From: Luzula sylvatica
Lineage: Eukaryota > Streptophyta > Magnoliopsida > Poales > Juncaceae
Reading direction: 5' to 3'
Assembly (NCBI GenBank): GCA_946800325.1
Contig: OX326959.1
Coordinates: 24,373,447-24,437,446 of the forward strand
Length of the DNA stretch: 64,000 nucleotides
Shown: piece by piece, positions 21,737 to 34,455 of the stretch
Numbering within the stretch: the stretch's first letter is position 1
How the letters are laid out: each line of letters starts with the position of its first letter
Notes under the pieces: generated by a model
What the model was told of the DNA's origin: nothing
The model's input: the letters and a program-made list of their open reading frames with translations, nothing else
Databases searched by the model: none
Made by a program: the position numbers and the translations under genes

Positions 21737-22237
21737 TTTCTTCTCTAGCTCGTTGGCCATAACCGCATCTTAACATAAGATAACCTAGCCAAACGAGGCT
21801 GGCCTGGCCACACGGAGATAAGTGTGTATTATGTAATGACACAATGGAAACGGTTTCTAACCTTTTCATCAATTGCCCGTTCACACTGGAATGCTATCTT
21901 CCCTTTCACACTGGATCACTGGGACTATCTTCAAGGTCGACCAGGGACACCAACGGCCGGCAAACCATCTCGGGTATGGGCTGCTTGTGTATGGCCCTAT
22001 GAAAAGAGTGTAATTGTAGGATTTTTCAAAAGAAAACAAGAATGCCAGTCCTTATTGCGGCAGAATGCAATAATAGTCTTCACTCTCGGAATCTAGCGAA
22101 ATTGGTTCCCTATAATAAGTAGATCATGTATTAGGGTTTTATGGAGTTGTAATATGTATGATGAATCCTTTATTCAAATAAAACTCAGATCCGCAAGAGC
22201 ACGCTTCGTGCTCCTGGATCTATTTCAAAAAAAAAAG
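21737..22237 (+). mobile_element. Decayed 5'-truncated LINE 3' end with 19-bp TSD
   Basis: A 19-bp direct repeat AACTATATTTTGTAATTTT flanks the segment (21718-21736 and 22238-22256). The right end is an A-run (22226-22235) and the interior keeps a frameshifted zf-RVT trace (DTMETVSNLFINCPFT). Together these identify a target-primed LINE insertion. Confidence 0.85.
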
Positions 22238-22468
22238 AACTATATTTTGTAATTTTGTTTTTCGCCTAAATTTTGGATAATCCTACGATATTATATAATG
22301 GATTATTATTTATTAAAGGTAGTTTATTTGCCTAAATAAGTGAAGATGAAATTTTAATTTATCAACACCGACGTATAAAAATGCCAAATAATCCATGATA
22401 AACTTTTTTCTCCATTTCGAGACCAAATTATAAATGGAAAATATCCAAACAACATGATAAATATCTAA

Positions 22469-23569
22469 TCAGTCAAAAGTCTCCCAATTTTCAGTCCTCT
22501 CTCCATCGTGTTGGATTTGTTCGTTTGGATCCAAACCCGACCCGTTATCATAAGTAGTCCATTGATTCGTTACTTCGACAGATTTATTAGTATTAATCTC
22601 AGTTCTTAACGGGTTTAAATACTTTGCTTTCAATACATCCACTTTCTCCACCAAATTTTGAATTCGCTTCACCTCGTTTTTGCGCTGCATTCTTGCTTCT
22701 CCTTCAGCCTCAATTCCATCCAATTTTAACAATTGAATCATGAATAATTCTGGCAAAATCGTAAATTGTTTTTCTTCGACTTTCTTGCGCCCATTCACAG
22801 AAACTTCCAATTCAGAAACCTATTCACATCCAAATCTCGACTTAAATATAAGATTGCATTCAAAAAGAAAAAAGAAAAAAAAAGAACATAAAGAAAAGGG
22901 AAATTAATTACCTTGTTGGCTAATTTATCGACTTCAGATCTAACGAGTGAAATCTTTTCACAAGAGCGTATAATATCTTGATTTCTCTTCTTTTCTTCTT
23001 GATTCCTCTTCACTTCCTCGAGTTTCATCTCTATCTCTCTCTTCTCTTCCTCGAGTTTCTTCTCTCGATCTATCTTCTCTTGTTCCTCTCTCCTCTGAAA
23101 GCATTCAGGAGTTTCTACAAGGGCCAATCTGGTCATGTCTTTCACTCCAGCGGAAGATAATTTTTCATTATTTTCTTTCACTTTTCCTCTGAAAAATATC
23201 TTCTGATCCTCTGGTTTTAAACCCGTGTGTTCCTCCAGTTCCTTCTTCAAATCACCTCCAAAATCCAACAAAATCATATCATCAAACACCTTGTATACAA
23301 TAACCCCAACAAGTAAAATTAACACAAAACACTCAAATAAAAGAAAAACCCATCGAATAAACATTACTAAACACAACAATCAAACAAAACCGAGAACTTG
23401 CTACTACCATGAGAAGCAAAGGAATTAAATCACAAATATTACCGAAAGTGAAGTGGAGAGGTACGGCAAGCTGATACTGGTCGATTCCATGAGAAACTAT
23501 GACTCTCATAGTCGGACTCGCCGCAGAACTACCCGAATTTGCCTCTACGAACTTGCTACTACCATTCAT
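22469..23569 (-). CDS. BAG-family co-chaperone with N-terminal ubiquitin-like domain
   Basis: Three exons (23569-23443, 23255-22912, 22819-22469) join to 273 codons plus stop. The second acceptor at 23256 is chosen because it gives the family sequence FTFG|DLKKELEEHTGLKPEDQK. Residues about 20-95 are a ubiquitin-like domain. A highly charged coiled coil of Glu, Lys and Arg follows (about 100-150). The BAG domain (about 155-245) contains ISLVRSEVDKLANKV, LPELFMIQLLKLDGIEAEGEARMQRK and EVKRIQNLVEKVDVLK. BAG proteins bind the Hsp70 ATPase domain and promote nucleotide release. The layout matches plant BAG1-4. An AG just upstream of the ATG (about 23580) suggests an intron in the 5' UTR. Confidence 0.9.
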
Positions 23570-23594
23570 GGCGTCGATTCCTAGAACAAACAAG

Positions 23595-24608
23595 TATACA
23601 CCAATCTGAAATCGAGCAATTGGGAATGGAAATTCCTTCGTTAAAAAGGAAGGAATGTTCTAGCGAATCGGATAGTATAATTTACTTGAACCCGGCGTAT
23701 CATGGACCATGGAAGTAAGAAGGAAATTTGAGGTTGGTTTTGATGTACGGTGGTAAAACGAGTGTAGATGAAAACGTGAGGTGGTTTAATTTGTTTGGTG
23801 TAAGATGTGAAAGACAGCCTAAATATAATGGGTTTTATTGGGCCGGTAATATTTGAACCGGCCTGGTTCAGATTTATTGATCGGGCTTTGTTTAATAAAC
23901 CGGGTTAATTGAAATATTTTGTAGGAAGGAAAGCTAATATATGTAATATTTGTTATGGATTTAGAATATTAAGCGACTTCAAAATATTTTCAAAGAGAAA
24001 TATTTTTTAGTAGTTACTTTTGAGGTTATTTTATTTTTGAAAAATGTTTTAAAGATATAATTATGGGTGAGGTTCACGATACTTTTTAGTATGTTCATTA
24101 AAATTATTGTCCAAATAAAATGGAATTTACTTTATATATTTTTTGTATAATAAAAATGAAATTTACTCTTAGAGGAGGAGGTAAATAAAAATAGTATTTA
24201 CTTTATGTAACTTTTGCAAATATTTACACTTACGAAAGATATATATATTTTTTTGAAAAATACTTACGAAAGATATGTCAACTAATAACCTACGTTGACA
24301 GTACTGAAAAATGACAAAACTACAATTGGACATAAAGAAGCAATTATAAATTATAAAATTGCACATGATATATTTGATTATAGTTTATTTGTTGACCTAA
24401 ATTTTTATTCTGAGAGTTAGGAATCTATCAGTTAAGATCTTTGTTTTCAAAAAAAGACAAATAAATAAAATGCTAGATAAATGAGTGTTGCTACTTGGAT
24501 GTTTTTCTTAATTATTGTTTGTATGATTAACACAAGTTAGTGCTTGTTTATATTATACATAATTGATGCTAATTGCACTCCTTAGTAACTTGCCATTATA
24601 ATAAGTTG
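23595..24608. other. BAG gene upstream region and AT-rich spacer
   Basis: The first 200 bp probably contain the BAG promoter and 5' UTR. Beyond that I see no gene, repeat or RNA. Confidence 0.45.
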
Positions 24609-24616
24609 GCTTGTCT

Positions 24617-25289
24617 TAGGGATGTCAATGGGTCGGGTTCGGGTCGGGTATAGGCTCACCCATACCCTTACCCATCTTAATCGGGTAATACCCATACCCG
24701 ACCCGTCAACTAAACGGGTAATTTTACCCGACCCGTTTATTACCCGCGGGTTTTCGGATTACCCACGGGAAATTTTACCTATACCTAAATATATACAAAA
24801 ACATTAAAATATACTAACGAAAATATATTTTTTTTCAAATCAAAATATTACCACATAACATAATAATATCATAATATACACAACAAATATTTTTAAGTAG
24901 ATTTTATGAAACTAAAATTGGTAGAAACGTGAAATATCTGTAAAAAAAATAAATAAACATGAATCTAGGAATTTATTTATTTTAGTTTTATTTACTAAAC
25001 AAATAGAAAAAATAAAAATAAATTGTATAATAAAGAACAGTAGAAAAAATAGATTAAACCCATTTGAAAAACAACAAAAATAATAAAATATATATTAAAA
25101 TATTAATATAACTACGCGGCTCGGGTCGGGTATACCCACGGGTCGGGTACGACCTCACCCATACCCGTGTCGGGTATTTTTTAATCGGGTAATACCCGAC
25201 CCGCGGGTAGGATTAATCGGGTATTACCCGACCCGTCCGGGTCGTATACCCGTCGGGCACGGGTATTACCCAACCCATTGACATCCCTA
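24617..25289. mobile_element. hAT-like MITE (673 bp) with 8-bp TSD GCTTGTCT
   Basis: The ends are inverted, TAGGGATGTCAATGGGT on the left and its complement on the right. Identical 8-bp duplications GCTTGTCT lie at 24609-24616 and 25290-25297. Both subterminal regions are packed with GACCCG/CGGGT(A) repeats around an AT-rich core, and no transposase is present. The 8-bp TSD and TAGGG.TG ends point to the hAT superfamily. Confidence 0.92.
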
Positions 25290-25351
25290 GCTTGTCTCCT
25301 CTTATTATTAAAAGGTAGCGTTATTTTTGGATCCAATATTTCTTCGTCTAA

Positions 25352-27531
25352 ACGATAATCAAGTTTGGAACTTGATTGATCCACCACCCTTGGTTAAACC
25401 CGTCGGGTGTAAGTGAGTTTTCAAGAAGAAAACCGACATGGATGAGAAAGTGCATACTTACAAAGCACGGCTAGTTGCGAAAGGTTTCAAACAAATTCAA
25501 GGTGTAGACTATGATGAAACGTTTTCGCCGGTAGCAATGCTAAAGTCTATAAGGATTATCATTGCCATAGCTGCATATTATGATTATGAGATATGACAAA
25601 TGGATGTTAAAACCTCTTTCCTTAACGAAAACTTATCGGAGGATGTGTACATGACACAACCCGAAGGTTTTATCGATCCAAAGAATCCTAAGAAAGTGTG
25701 CAAGCTTAAAAGGTCTATTTATGGACTGAAACAAACTTCTCGGAGTTGGAATATTCGTTTTGATGAAGTCATAAGCGAATATGATTTTATCAAGAACGAA
25801 GAAGAACCTTGTGTATATAAGAAGGTTAGTGGGAGCCACGTAGTGTTTCTTGTTCTTTATGTGGACGACATATTGATCATAGGAAACAACATTCCGATGT
25901 TATCGGATGTTAAGAAGTATTTGAATACTCGTTTCGCTATGAAAGATTTAGGAGAGGCCGCCTATATTTTAGGCGTGAGGATCTATAGAGATATATCCAA
26001 GAGACTCCTCGGCCTAAGTCAGAGTACGTACATCGACAAAGTGCTGAAAAGATTTTTCATGCAAAACTCTAAGAAAGGGTTTCTCCCCATGTCGAGTGGT
26101 ATAAATTTTTCGAAAGCTCAATGTCCGACATCGAGTGAAGAAAAAAGTAACATGGATAAGGTTCCATATGCTTCGGCAGTTGGATCTATCATGTATGACA
26201 TGATCTGTACGAGACCTGACGTGTCGTATGCATTAAGCGTCTTATCACGTTACCAATCGAATCCAGGTGATCCGCATTGGCAAGCCGTGAAAACTATCCT
26301 TAAGTACTTGCGAAGAACTAAGGATCAGTTTTTAGTATATGGTGGCGAGGATAATGTATTGGTTGTAACAGGTTACACCGATGCCAGTTTCCAAACATGT
26401 ACTGATGATTTTCGATCACAAAATGGGTACGTGTTTTGCTTGAACGGTGTAGGGCTGCAAACGAGCCGAGCTCGAGCGAGCTGTGCCAAGCTCAAGCTCG
26501 GCTCGGAATTTACTCGAGCTGGCTCGGCTCGTTTAGAATTATGGTTCGAGCTAAAAAAATCAAGCTCAAGCTCGGCTCGTTCTAATTTGAGCTAGCTCGG
26601 CTCGGCTCAACAGTAGCTCAATTAAAAAAAATAACTTGAATTTTAATTAAAAAAATTGTAACAATTGCGAATAAACAAAAAATATTTTAAATACAAAAAT
26701 ATCTTAAAACATAACAATAATAAATCAAACATACAACACAAAACAAAAAAAAAATAGGATTTGGACTTGGAATTATTAATTTGTCTTCCTTAGTTAATTT
26801 TTTTTAGGACCTAAGTTGTAACCTGACTCGGAATTATTAAGGAGATAAAGTTTTTTTTTATAAAATTTTCTAATAATAATAATATATATAATATGAATTA
26901 ATTATGATAAACGTATTTAATTTTTTAAATCGAGCTAAATTCTTTTCGAGCTTAATACGAGCGAGCTGAGTCTGGCTCAAGCTCGGCTCAATAAGCGTTC
27001 GAGCTAGCTCGGCTCGGCTCGTTTAATTTCGAGTTAATATCGAGCGAGCTATTATCGAACTATTATCGAGTCGAGCTCGACCGAGCCACGAGCCACGAGC
27101 TAAAGTTGCAGCCCTAGAACGGTGGTGCGGTTATATGGAAGAGTTCCAAACAACCGACAGTTGCTGACTCTACGACGGAAGCAGAATACATCACGGCTTC
27201 GGAAGCCGCAAAGGAGACGGTTTGGGTCAAGATGTTCGTGACCGAACTTGGTATTGTACCGAGCATCTCGGAACCCGTGGCTGTGTATTGTGACTATACG
27301 GGAGCAATAACACAGGCCAAGGAACCGAGATCGCATCATCGCTCCAAACATATCTTGCGTAAATTCCACTTGATTCGTGAGATTTTACAAAGGCAAGATG
27401 TTGTGATTTTGAACATTGATACTGACGAGAATGTAGCGGATCCGTTTACGAAACCACTTTCAGTTGCGAAACATGATCGACATGCTAGAACTATAGGTTT
27501 GAGATACCAAGAGGAGGAAGTTGTTTTGTAG
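25352..27531 (+). pseudogene. Truncated Copia pol (RT-RNase H), interrupted by a hAT-like element
   Basis: Homology to the nearly complete element at 49429-57788 starts abruptly at about 25352 (DNQVWNLIDPPP) and runs through reverse transcriptase (MDVKTSFLNENL, FLVLYVDDILIIGNN) into RNase H (STTEAEYITASEAAK, SHHRSKHILRKFHLIRE), ending at 27531. Two Trp codons have become TGA (near 25412 and 25597). A 667-bp hAT-like element sits in the RNase H part (26450-27116). gag, protease, integrase and the 5' LTR are absent. It cannot encode an active protein. Confidence 0.92.
26450..27116. mobile_element. hAT-like MITE (667 bp) with 8-bp TSD GAACGGTG, in Copia pol
   Basis: The ends are inverted (TAGGGCTGCAA on the left, TTGCAGCCCTA on the right), and 8-bp duplications GAACGGTG lie at 26442-26449 and 27117-27124. 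Subterminal DNA is an array of CGAGCT/GCTCGG motifs on both sides of an AT-rich core. There is no transposase. Confidence 0.93.
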
Positions 27532-28644
27532 TTATCTAAAACAATAGTTGTTATGATGAGTTATTTATAGTAAACAATGTATCACCTAAGACTTATGCTA
27601 TATTAATGCAATTTCAAAAATTTTATATTTTATTTGCATTTATCTCTTATATGAAAACTTGTGCGTGGTTGTGTAAATTTGATTACACGAACCTTGATTT
27701 ATGACTTGTGTGAGCGTCTATATGATATGTGATCATGTTAAGTAAAACCATCACATTTCAAAAGTTATAATTCAAAAAAGTCCCTAGTCACGATTAGGAT
27801 ACTTATGTGATAAGTATATCTATTATAAGATAATAGACTAACGTGTACACTAACATATTCGCCGAGGTGATGATTATGTTTTGCTAATCATATGACAAAG
27901 AGTTTGTCGAAGCGGGAATATGGATATGCATTAGGTTATGCATATTGTGACTTGACCAAAAGTACGATACTATGACATGGTTTAGTCATTGTAGATGGAA
28001 TTGTTACGAATGGGGTTTTAGTTCTTCACACTTGAGATTATCATGGATCATTTTTTGTGCGTAACATGATACTTAGATATAGTCTTCCACTATCTGTAAC
28101 AGGATGGTCATGGGATTATGATCGGATATTATCTGAAACACGAAATTTGATGTGAATCATCAAGATAGAAATTGTTCCTTTCGAGAGAAAGAGATATCCC
28201 TTAGGCCTATCGATGAATTGATCAACGAAATCTCTGGCCAGAGCCAATGATATTAATAGTTAATATCGATTGTGTTTGTTGATTCAATTCGGTATCGAGA
28301 AAATAAGTTTAGTCTATCAAATTATAAGGATGACTATTGCAATGCCTTTTGATTGACGGATATCGTGAACAAGAGAATTAAATACCACCGTTCGAGATGG
28401 GTATAAATAATCACAATCATTTTTCGTTTTTTCAACGTGGGAAAGCTATGATGGATTTCTTCCTAGATCCCTCTCATGAGACCGTGAACTTAGGCATAAG
28501 TTTACTACCATTGCTTGATACGAACCTACGCGGTCACACATAGAGCTGTATTATTTCAGACTTAAATTTTAATCTCTAAGGATATGCGTACATGTGATGT
28601 ATGTTAGTACTTTCTTTAGTTGGATCTTGAACTGAGTGGGAGAC
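27532..28644 (+). other. 3' non-coding internal region and polypurine tract of the Copia copy
   Basis: It corresponds to the region between pol stop and 3' LTR in the complete element (reverse complement of 50402-51312). It ends in the polypurine tract GAGTGGGAGAC directly before the LTR. Confidence 0.8.
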
Positions 28645-29570
28645 TGAAGAAAATACACTTACAGATCAACTAGTAGATTGTACACATGAGGCGAGATGAA
28701 CATACGTGTTCGTCGGAACGATTGGATGCATAATAAGATTATGCAAATATCACAGAAATTACATGGTCCGTCATGACGCACAGTACTATATTTCTAGATA
28801 AGCCAATCTGTGAGTATACCGTCATGACGCACTGTCCCGTGCGTCATGACGGTGGTGCATCATGACGCACAGTCCTGTCCGTCATGACGGACAGTGCAAT
28901 AACTGTTAGATCTAGTACTCGTGACTCTTGCATCATGACGCACCATATCGTGCGTCAAGACGCACGGTGATCCAAATTCCAGATGTTCAGTTTTGATACT
29001 CATTAATACCCATTAATTCAGACTTGATTATAAGATCTGAAACCTTCCCTTCTCTCTCTAACCAAGCTTTTAGATCTAAGGTTGTTCTTGTGAGACAAGA
29101 AAAAGAGGAAGAGAAAAAGAGATTAAGTTTGAGCAAGTTTGTGAGAATTTTAGGGGAATTCGTCACAACCGAAAGACGCGAGCTTGAGGTGGATACGAGT
29201 AGAGAAATCTCAACTGAGATTTTCTGTTGTGACCAATCGAGAGCAAGGTCGAGCAAGGTCGGAGACGAACCGGAGAAATTCCGGTTGTATACGACAAAGG
29301 AGCTTCGAATTAGGTGTCGAATCGCGCGGGCGTGGGATGTGCGTGTCGCCGGAATCGAAGCAAAGAGCAAAGCAACTACGCAAGAATCAACCCTTCTCCG
29401 TGATCAATTTCACGTGGTTTGATTCTCTATGAATTAAGAGTTAATTTCATAGGTTTTAGTTGCATTTTAGAATTCGTACGATCGAGTCGTCGACGTGGTC
29501 CTCGGGATCGGATCGGACCGGGCCTCACAATCCGCTGTGCGGGGCTCGGTAGTGACGCCGATTTCCAACA
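28645..29570 (+). mobile_element. 3' LTR of the truncated Copia copy (926 bp)
   Basis: It begins TGAAGAAAATACACTTACAG immediately after the polypurine tract and ends GATTTCCAACA. It is related to, but clearly diverged from, the LTRs at 49429 and 56790, and closest to the inverted LTR at about 62646-63527, which shares the TCATGA-centred palindrome array. Its right end abuts the truncated SIRE-like LTR. Confidence 0.85.
28766..28970. repeat. Palindrome array, core CGTCATGACG, in the Copia LTR
   Basis: About seven copies of (G)TCCGTCATGACGGAC or TGCGTCATGACGCAC with small variants sit in the upstream (U3) part of the LTR. Most are perfect or near-perfect palindromes. The homologous array in the inverted LTR is at 63205-63405. 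Confidence 0.88.
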
Positions 29571-30727
29571 TATTTGTACTAGAGTCAAGACGTTGAAGAC
29601 GATTAATGAAGAATCAAGATGTTGAACAAGAACTAAAGACGGAAGTATTCACTCAAGTGAAGAATCAAGACGTGAAGACTTCCGCGAGTTGGGATATCAC
29701 ACACTCACTAAAATAACTCTATAGATATTCCTAGACTTAATTTAGATTATTAAACCAAATCAAGAATATTTAATGTGTTCGAAACGCAATAAACGAGAAG
29801 ATTGCAAAGTATGGAAACAGACTGACTTCGATCGAACGGAAGCCAACCTGTCCCACAATTGAGTTTGTAAAAGCAAAATCAACAAATGAACCGTTCGAAC
29901 GGAACCACCAATCGGAACCTCATACTCCGTTTGAAATGCTACGTTTTACGTGTGAACGGTAGAATGAGTTGCTAACTCAGACTAAAGATAGTACACCTTG
30001 CGTTCAAACGGAACCATTGCTGCGTTCGAACAGAAGTGTCGGAATTCGAATTATTACATTATAACGGCTCGTTTGACTTACATTCCGTTCGAACGGAAGG
30101 CATATTCCGTTCGAACCGAATGTCCAGAAAACTGTACAATTTGAAGGGGCCATGTGTTCTATAAATGTACCCCTTTTATTGTTTCTCTCTTCGACCTTTT
30201 TACCCAACTTATTTACACAATATCAAAGAGAGAAAAACAAGCCTGGAGATCTTGAGATTAATTACTCTAAATCAATCCCTTGATCGAGATTCGATCTTTT
30301 CAATCTTTCCTGCAAACGATTCGCAAATCGCGTGACCGATTACGTAGAGTTCGATTTGTAGATTATAATAGTCTAGTACTCAATTATAGAGTCCGTCATA
30401 GATCGACATAAACATGTAAATTGATATAGACATCTTTGATTTGGAAAATTTAATAGAGTGCCTAAACGGCGCAAGGCATCTCCGAAGTCGTAGATACTTG
30501 TGAACAGTGGAGTCGGTCGATTGAGGAAGCAAACAGTGAGTTAAAGCTACAAAACAACCACTCACCGAACTCCGTAATAAACATCTTGTGTTTGCGATTG
30601 TGGTATTCTCTTTATTTACTTTACATTATTTCAAGCTTCCGCAGATATTTAACTTGCATACTGTTAGTGCAAAAATTAGACCTTAGGATTAGCTATTCAC
30701 CCCTCTATAGGTCTAAATTAAACAACA
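29571..30727 (-). mobile_element. Truncated SIRE-like LTR, inverted relative to 907-2309
   Basis: The reverse complement starts TGTTGTTTAATTTAGACC with AGAGGGGTGAATAGCTAATCC, matching the solo LTR at 907. Similarity is patchy but clear throughout (GTTTATTACGGAGTTCGGTG, CTTGCGCCGTTTAGGC). The distal end of the LTR is missing at the junction with the Copia LTR at 29570/29571, and there is no internal domain. Confidence 0.8.
29829..30125. repeat. Palindrome array, core CCGTTCGAACGG
   Basis: About seven copies of CCGTTCGAACGGAA or close variants occupy the same relative position as the TTCGTTCGAACGAA array in the related LTR at 907-2309. The centre TTCGAA is kept but the arms differ. Confidence 0.85.
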
Positions 30728-31926
30728 ATAAGAATTAATTAACATATTTTCTATTATGTATATTTCCGTATCTTTTATTCTTTTCGATTATACTTGTATA
30801 TTAAACTCATGAAAGATAATAAAATGAACACTCTATTGAATGCTTTCTCTCGCAGTGTCGTGCATTACTTCCATAATTTGCATCAATTAGGAAAATCACT
30901 TAGCAATCCTCTGCATCTTGTTACAATGAATTGTTTTCAGAATTTACGTCAATTAGGTTGTCATAATCTTGATCAAATACAAAAGTAATTGATTCCAATC
31001 CAACCAAAATGGAATCATCTCATCAAAAGTCAGATTATACAAATCTCCATTCTAATGGAGATCGTCCAATGCAGTATAGTATTGAGACACTGATATTTCT
31101 TATCGAATCCAACTTAAATATGTGGTGACAGAGATGACGACTGAGACCATATTTATGTGCTGATAAGCGTCAGTTTATTCACGTTCGGCCTTTTTGGGCC
31201 GCCAATGATGACTCTGAAGTCCCATCCCGTTGCGGAGCTGATCTCTTTATAGAAATCTTCATCTATGTGTTGATTTTCTAAAGCTTTTTTTTTAGTAATG
31301 TAAATACTAAATAGGCTCTTGAGACCAGCGTGTTAAAACAATCCACTGTTAATGAACTCTAATGCAAATTAGGATAAGGATTACTGTTTCTAATCAACGG
31401 ATATTTAATTATATTTTCACAAATATTTTAATGGATATTTTAATTATAATTTCATTGTTATTAAGATTTACTATTTATTTATTTATTTTATGATAACAAA
31501 ATTATTCAAAAAATACATAAATTGTGGATGGTGATAAACAAAGTCATCAGAAATATTAAATACATTAATAAATAATGTGTGAGACAATGAAATTATAATT
31601 AAAACTAGTTCATTTAATACTTGCACGGGGATAACAAGGTAATTAGAAAACAATTTTCACTCACTAATTTTGCCATGACTGTGACAGTGCTGCAGTGCAT
31701 ATAATAATATGATGAATATTTATTGTAAGGGACATGCGACAAAAAAATATAACAAAGATTATTGCGCAGGAATTTTTCATGTATACCACCAAGAAAATGG
31801 ATTTTGTATTCCAATACCTCTTTTGTCTTTTCTCTGACGGACACTAATTATCACAACAATACTACGCTTACGCACCCACAGATATGAGAAATACTAAACC
31901 ACCCAAATAAATATTTAAGGTACAAT
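30728..31926. other. Intergenic; no gene recognised
   Basis: AT-rich sequence. A short segment near 31185-31245 resembles one at 32860-32910 (CAATGATGACT..GAAGTC/GGAGCC), an unidentified dispersed repeat. No coding potential was seen. Confidence 0.4.
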
Positions 31927-32586
31927 CAATGTTCCAGAAATCGCTTGGCGCTCGCTAGTCGGCAGACGACCATCAAGCGCCAAGGATGATTAATCAGGAT
32001 TAATCGGGAATCTCGGCGGATCTCGACGGATTTTTATTTTTTATATTTAATATTTAAATTAATTAAACAAAATTACAACTCACAGTTTTTTTTTAATAAG
32101 TTTTGAATAATTTAAATAACATAGCTAATATCCGAATAACATAATAAAATTTCAAATAACAGAACATTATCATGAAAAGAAAGAAAGGAGAAAAAAAATG
32201 AACAAGAATGTTTTTGTTTCACGTCTGTCCCCTGTGACGAGAAACGAGACAGGAAAATAAATAATTTTTCTTGCACGAAGAGAAAAAAACGAGAAAAAAA
32301 AAATGAAACGCTATATATATGATTTTGTGTACAAATAGTATCCCACGACCTCTCACAATATATGATTTTTTGTGCTTCAAATTCAACTAACTAGGCTATG
32401 GACCCGTTGGCAATCCAAAAAAAAAAAAAAAAAAAAAAAAATTCTAAAAACTGGCTCGGCGGTGGCGTGGCGGTCTTGGCGGATCATTGGCGGAATCCGC
32501 CAAGCACAAAACGCCAAGGAATTATCTCGACGGCGGACCATCGAGAATCGATTAATCGGCCGCCAAGACCGATTTTTGGAACACTG
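31927..32586. mobile_element. hAT-like element (660 bp), TSD GGTACAAT/GGCACAAT
   Basis: The inverted ends are CAATGTTCCAGAAATCG and CAGTGTTCCAAAAATCG (complement of the right end). The 8-bp flanks GGTACAAT (31919-31926) and GGCACAAT (32587-32594) differ at one base. Subterminal regions carry repeated CTTGGCG/CGGCGG motifs. A SINE fragment and a long A-run lie inside. Confidence 0.82.
32335..32443 (-). mobile_element. Decayed tRNA-derived SINE fragment
   Basis: On the minus strand it matches the SINE at 33211-33346: an A-box-like TAGCCTAGTTAG followed by AAATCATATATTGTGAGAGGT, but the B box is eroded. It lies within the hAT-like element beside a 24-bp A-run. Confidence 0.6.
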
Positions 32587-32594
32587 GGCACAAT

Positions 32595-33201
32595 ACAAAA
32601 AAAATTATGGGTTATTGAATGTGTATCCAAATTAATGCTTTATCACGAGTTATATAAGTATGCGTGTATGTGCCTGTGTTAAGATTAACAAATTGTGAAC
32701 TTTTAGGATGAATTTTACATGATAATATATTTGTAATATCTTAGATTTTTTTAGTTTCTTTTTTATAAGTAGGTGGAGTTTCACATATATCCATGTAAAA
32801 CCTCGAAATATCACGAATACCCCTAGAATACATCAATCACTATTTACACTAAGCACTTTTCTGCCGTCAATGATGACTTTGGAGCCGAATTCCATTATAG
32901 AACTCGTACTTTTTTTTTTACGAGATTCATACCATGGAAGACTATATTTTCTTCCTATTCATCGTAACGTTCGTCTTAATGTCTCATTAATCATTAAATG
33001 TTTTCGACTCATCCTCTATCCTTAGCTAAGAGTTCGATGGTTCCTAGATCCAAATGATGTGCGGAAATACATGATTTATTATTCATTTTCTAGTTTATAG
33101 AACATGTTATTCATTTGTGTTATTTTCTTGCGATGAATTCTTCTCAGTCGTTTTGATTCTTCTTCTCGAACTATTAACCCCAGGGGTAGGTATATCTTCC
33201 G
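32595..33201. other. Intergenic; nothing recognised
   Basis: AT-rich, no domain, no RNA gene. Confidence 0.45.
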
Positions 33202-33210
33202 ATATAGATG

Positions 33211-33346
33211 TTTTTTTTTATAATAATAAATGGAGAAGACTCATATGTCCTCCATCCATTGATGTCAATGGAGATCGAACCCACAACCTCTCACAACACA
33301 TGGGATTTTATGTCTCACACTCAACCAACTAGGCCATTGACTTCCT
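33211..33346 (-). mobile_element. tRNA-derived SINE with TSD
   Basis: On the minus strand a Pol III A box (TGGCCTAGTTGG) and B box (GGTTCGATCTC) are spaced as in a tRNA promoter. They are followed by a short body and an A-run tail (T-run on the plus strand at 33211-33219). The flanks share ATATAGATG (33202-33210 and 33347-33355). Without a cloverleaf acceptor stem it is a SINE, not a tRNA gene. Confidence 0.82.
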
Positions 33347-33371
33347 ATATAGATGTTATTTCTTAGATAGA

Positions 33372-33404
33372 ACTCCCACACTCAACCAACTAGGCCATTG
33401 ATGT
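33372..33404 (-). mobile_element. SINE 5' head fragment
   Basis: The complement of AACCAACTAGGCCATTGA recurs here 25 bp beyond the full SINE, keeping only the A-box part. Confidence 0.6.
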
Positions 33405-34455
33405 CAAGGATTGATCATTTTAATAAATTTTACAAGTTATTTTCAACTCAAATTGAGAAACATCATCATTATCCTTCACATATTACATATTTTTTTCTTC
33501 AAAAAATGACAAAATTTCTATCCTTTCTTATCATGCTTTCGACAAAGAGATAAGGAAAAACTGACGAATACCTTTATAGTCATAAAGAAAATTCATGATA
33601 TTTTTTATGCTCACATTTTTATGATTGGTTTGTAGGATATCCTTGATATTTCTCATTTTGTAGGGGTTTGTAGGGGTATAAATGATATTTATAGGTTTTC
33701 AATGGTACATATGGTGTTCTCAATTTTCTTCTTTGGAGTGAGGGCATCAATGTTGTCTTGGTGCATGGTGGACTTCTAGTTATATACTCTTTATGTGCAC
33801 ACTTGAAAGATATGGCATGATGTATATAATTGAGCGTGCAAAAGAGAATATAACATCACATCCAATTTCTACCCCTAACTACCAAATTGTAGATAACATA
33901 ATGAAAACTTTTCATTGAATACTTGGAGATTATTTGAGTTAATTAGTCCTATTTAATTAGTTATGACCAAAGGATAAGCTATTAATCAATTGCCAAACCA
34001 AAAGAGAAGTCCTCTAGAGACAATTTTTTTGCTCAACCAAAATTCAAATTGAACTTCGAAATTATGCAATAAATCATTTTGTTTCTTTGTTGAAAACATC
34101 GTACTCTTAACAAACTTGTATAGTATTATATGTACAATTGTTCCCAAAGAAAATAACCTTTTTCTCTTTGGCCATTAACATTAGCTACCAGCCGTTTAAT
34201 TCTAATGTTCAATTAGGGGCATTTCTTCAAATCCTATATAAAACTAATTTTTTCCCCGCCCAATTGCACGGGAATTTTTGAGTTTATCCTTATTTACATG
34301 TTGTGTTTATATAATTTTAATATTTCCTTTATTATTCATGAAAAAATAACATGAGATAATAATAAAATAAACAACAATAAATAGACACCTTGAAAATATA
34401 TTGATAGAAAATATCTGTTTAAACATCTAGTTTTTTATTTTCATTCTCTTTTATG

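Noticed and set aside
33117..33332. 71-codon frame with a plausible start
   Set aside because: It reads through the SINE on the opposite strand.
33242..33341. Possible tRNA gene from A and B boxes
   Set aside because: No paired acceptor stem or anticodon arm; an A-tail and flanking duplication show a SINE.
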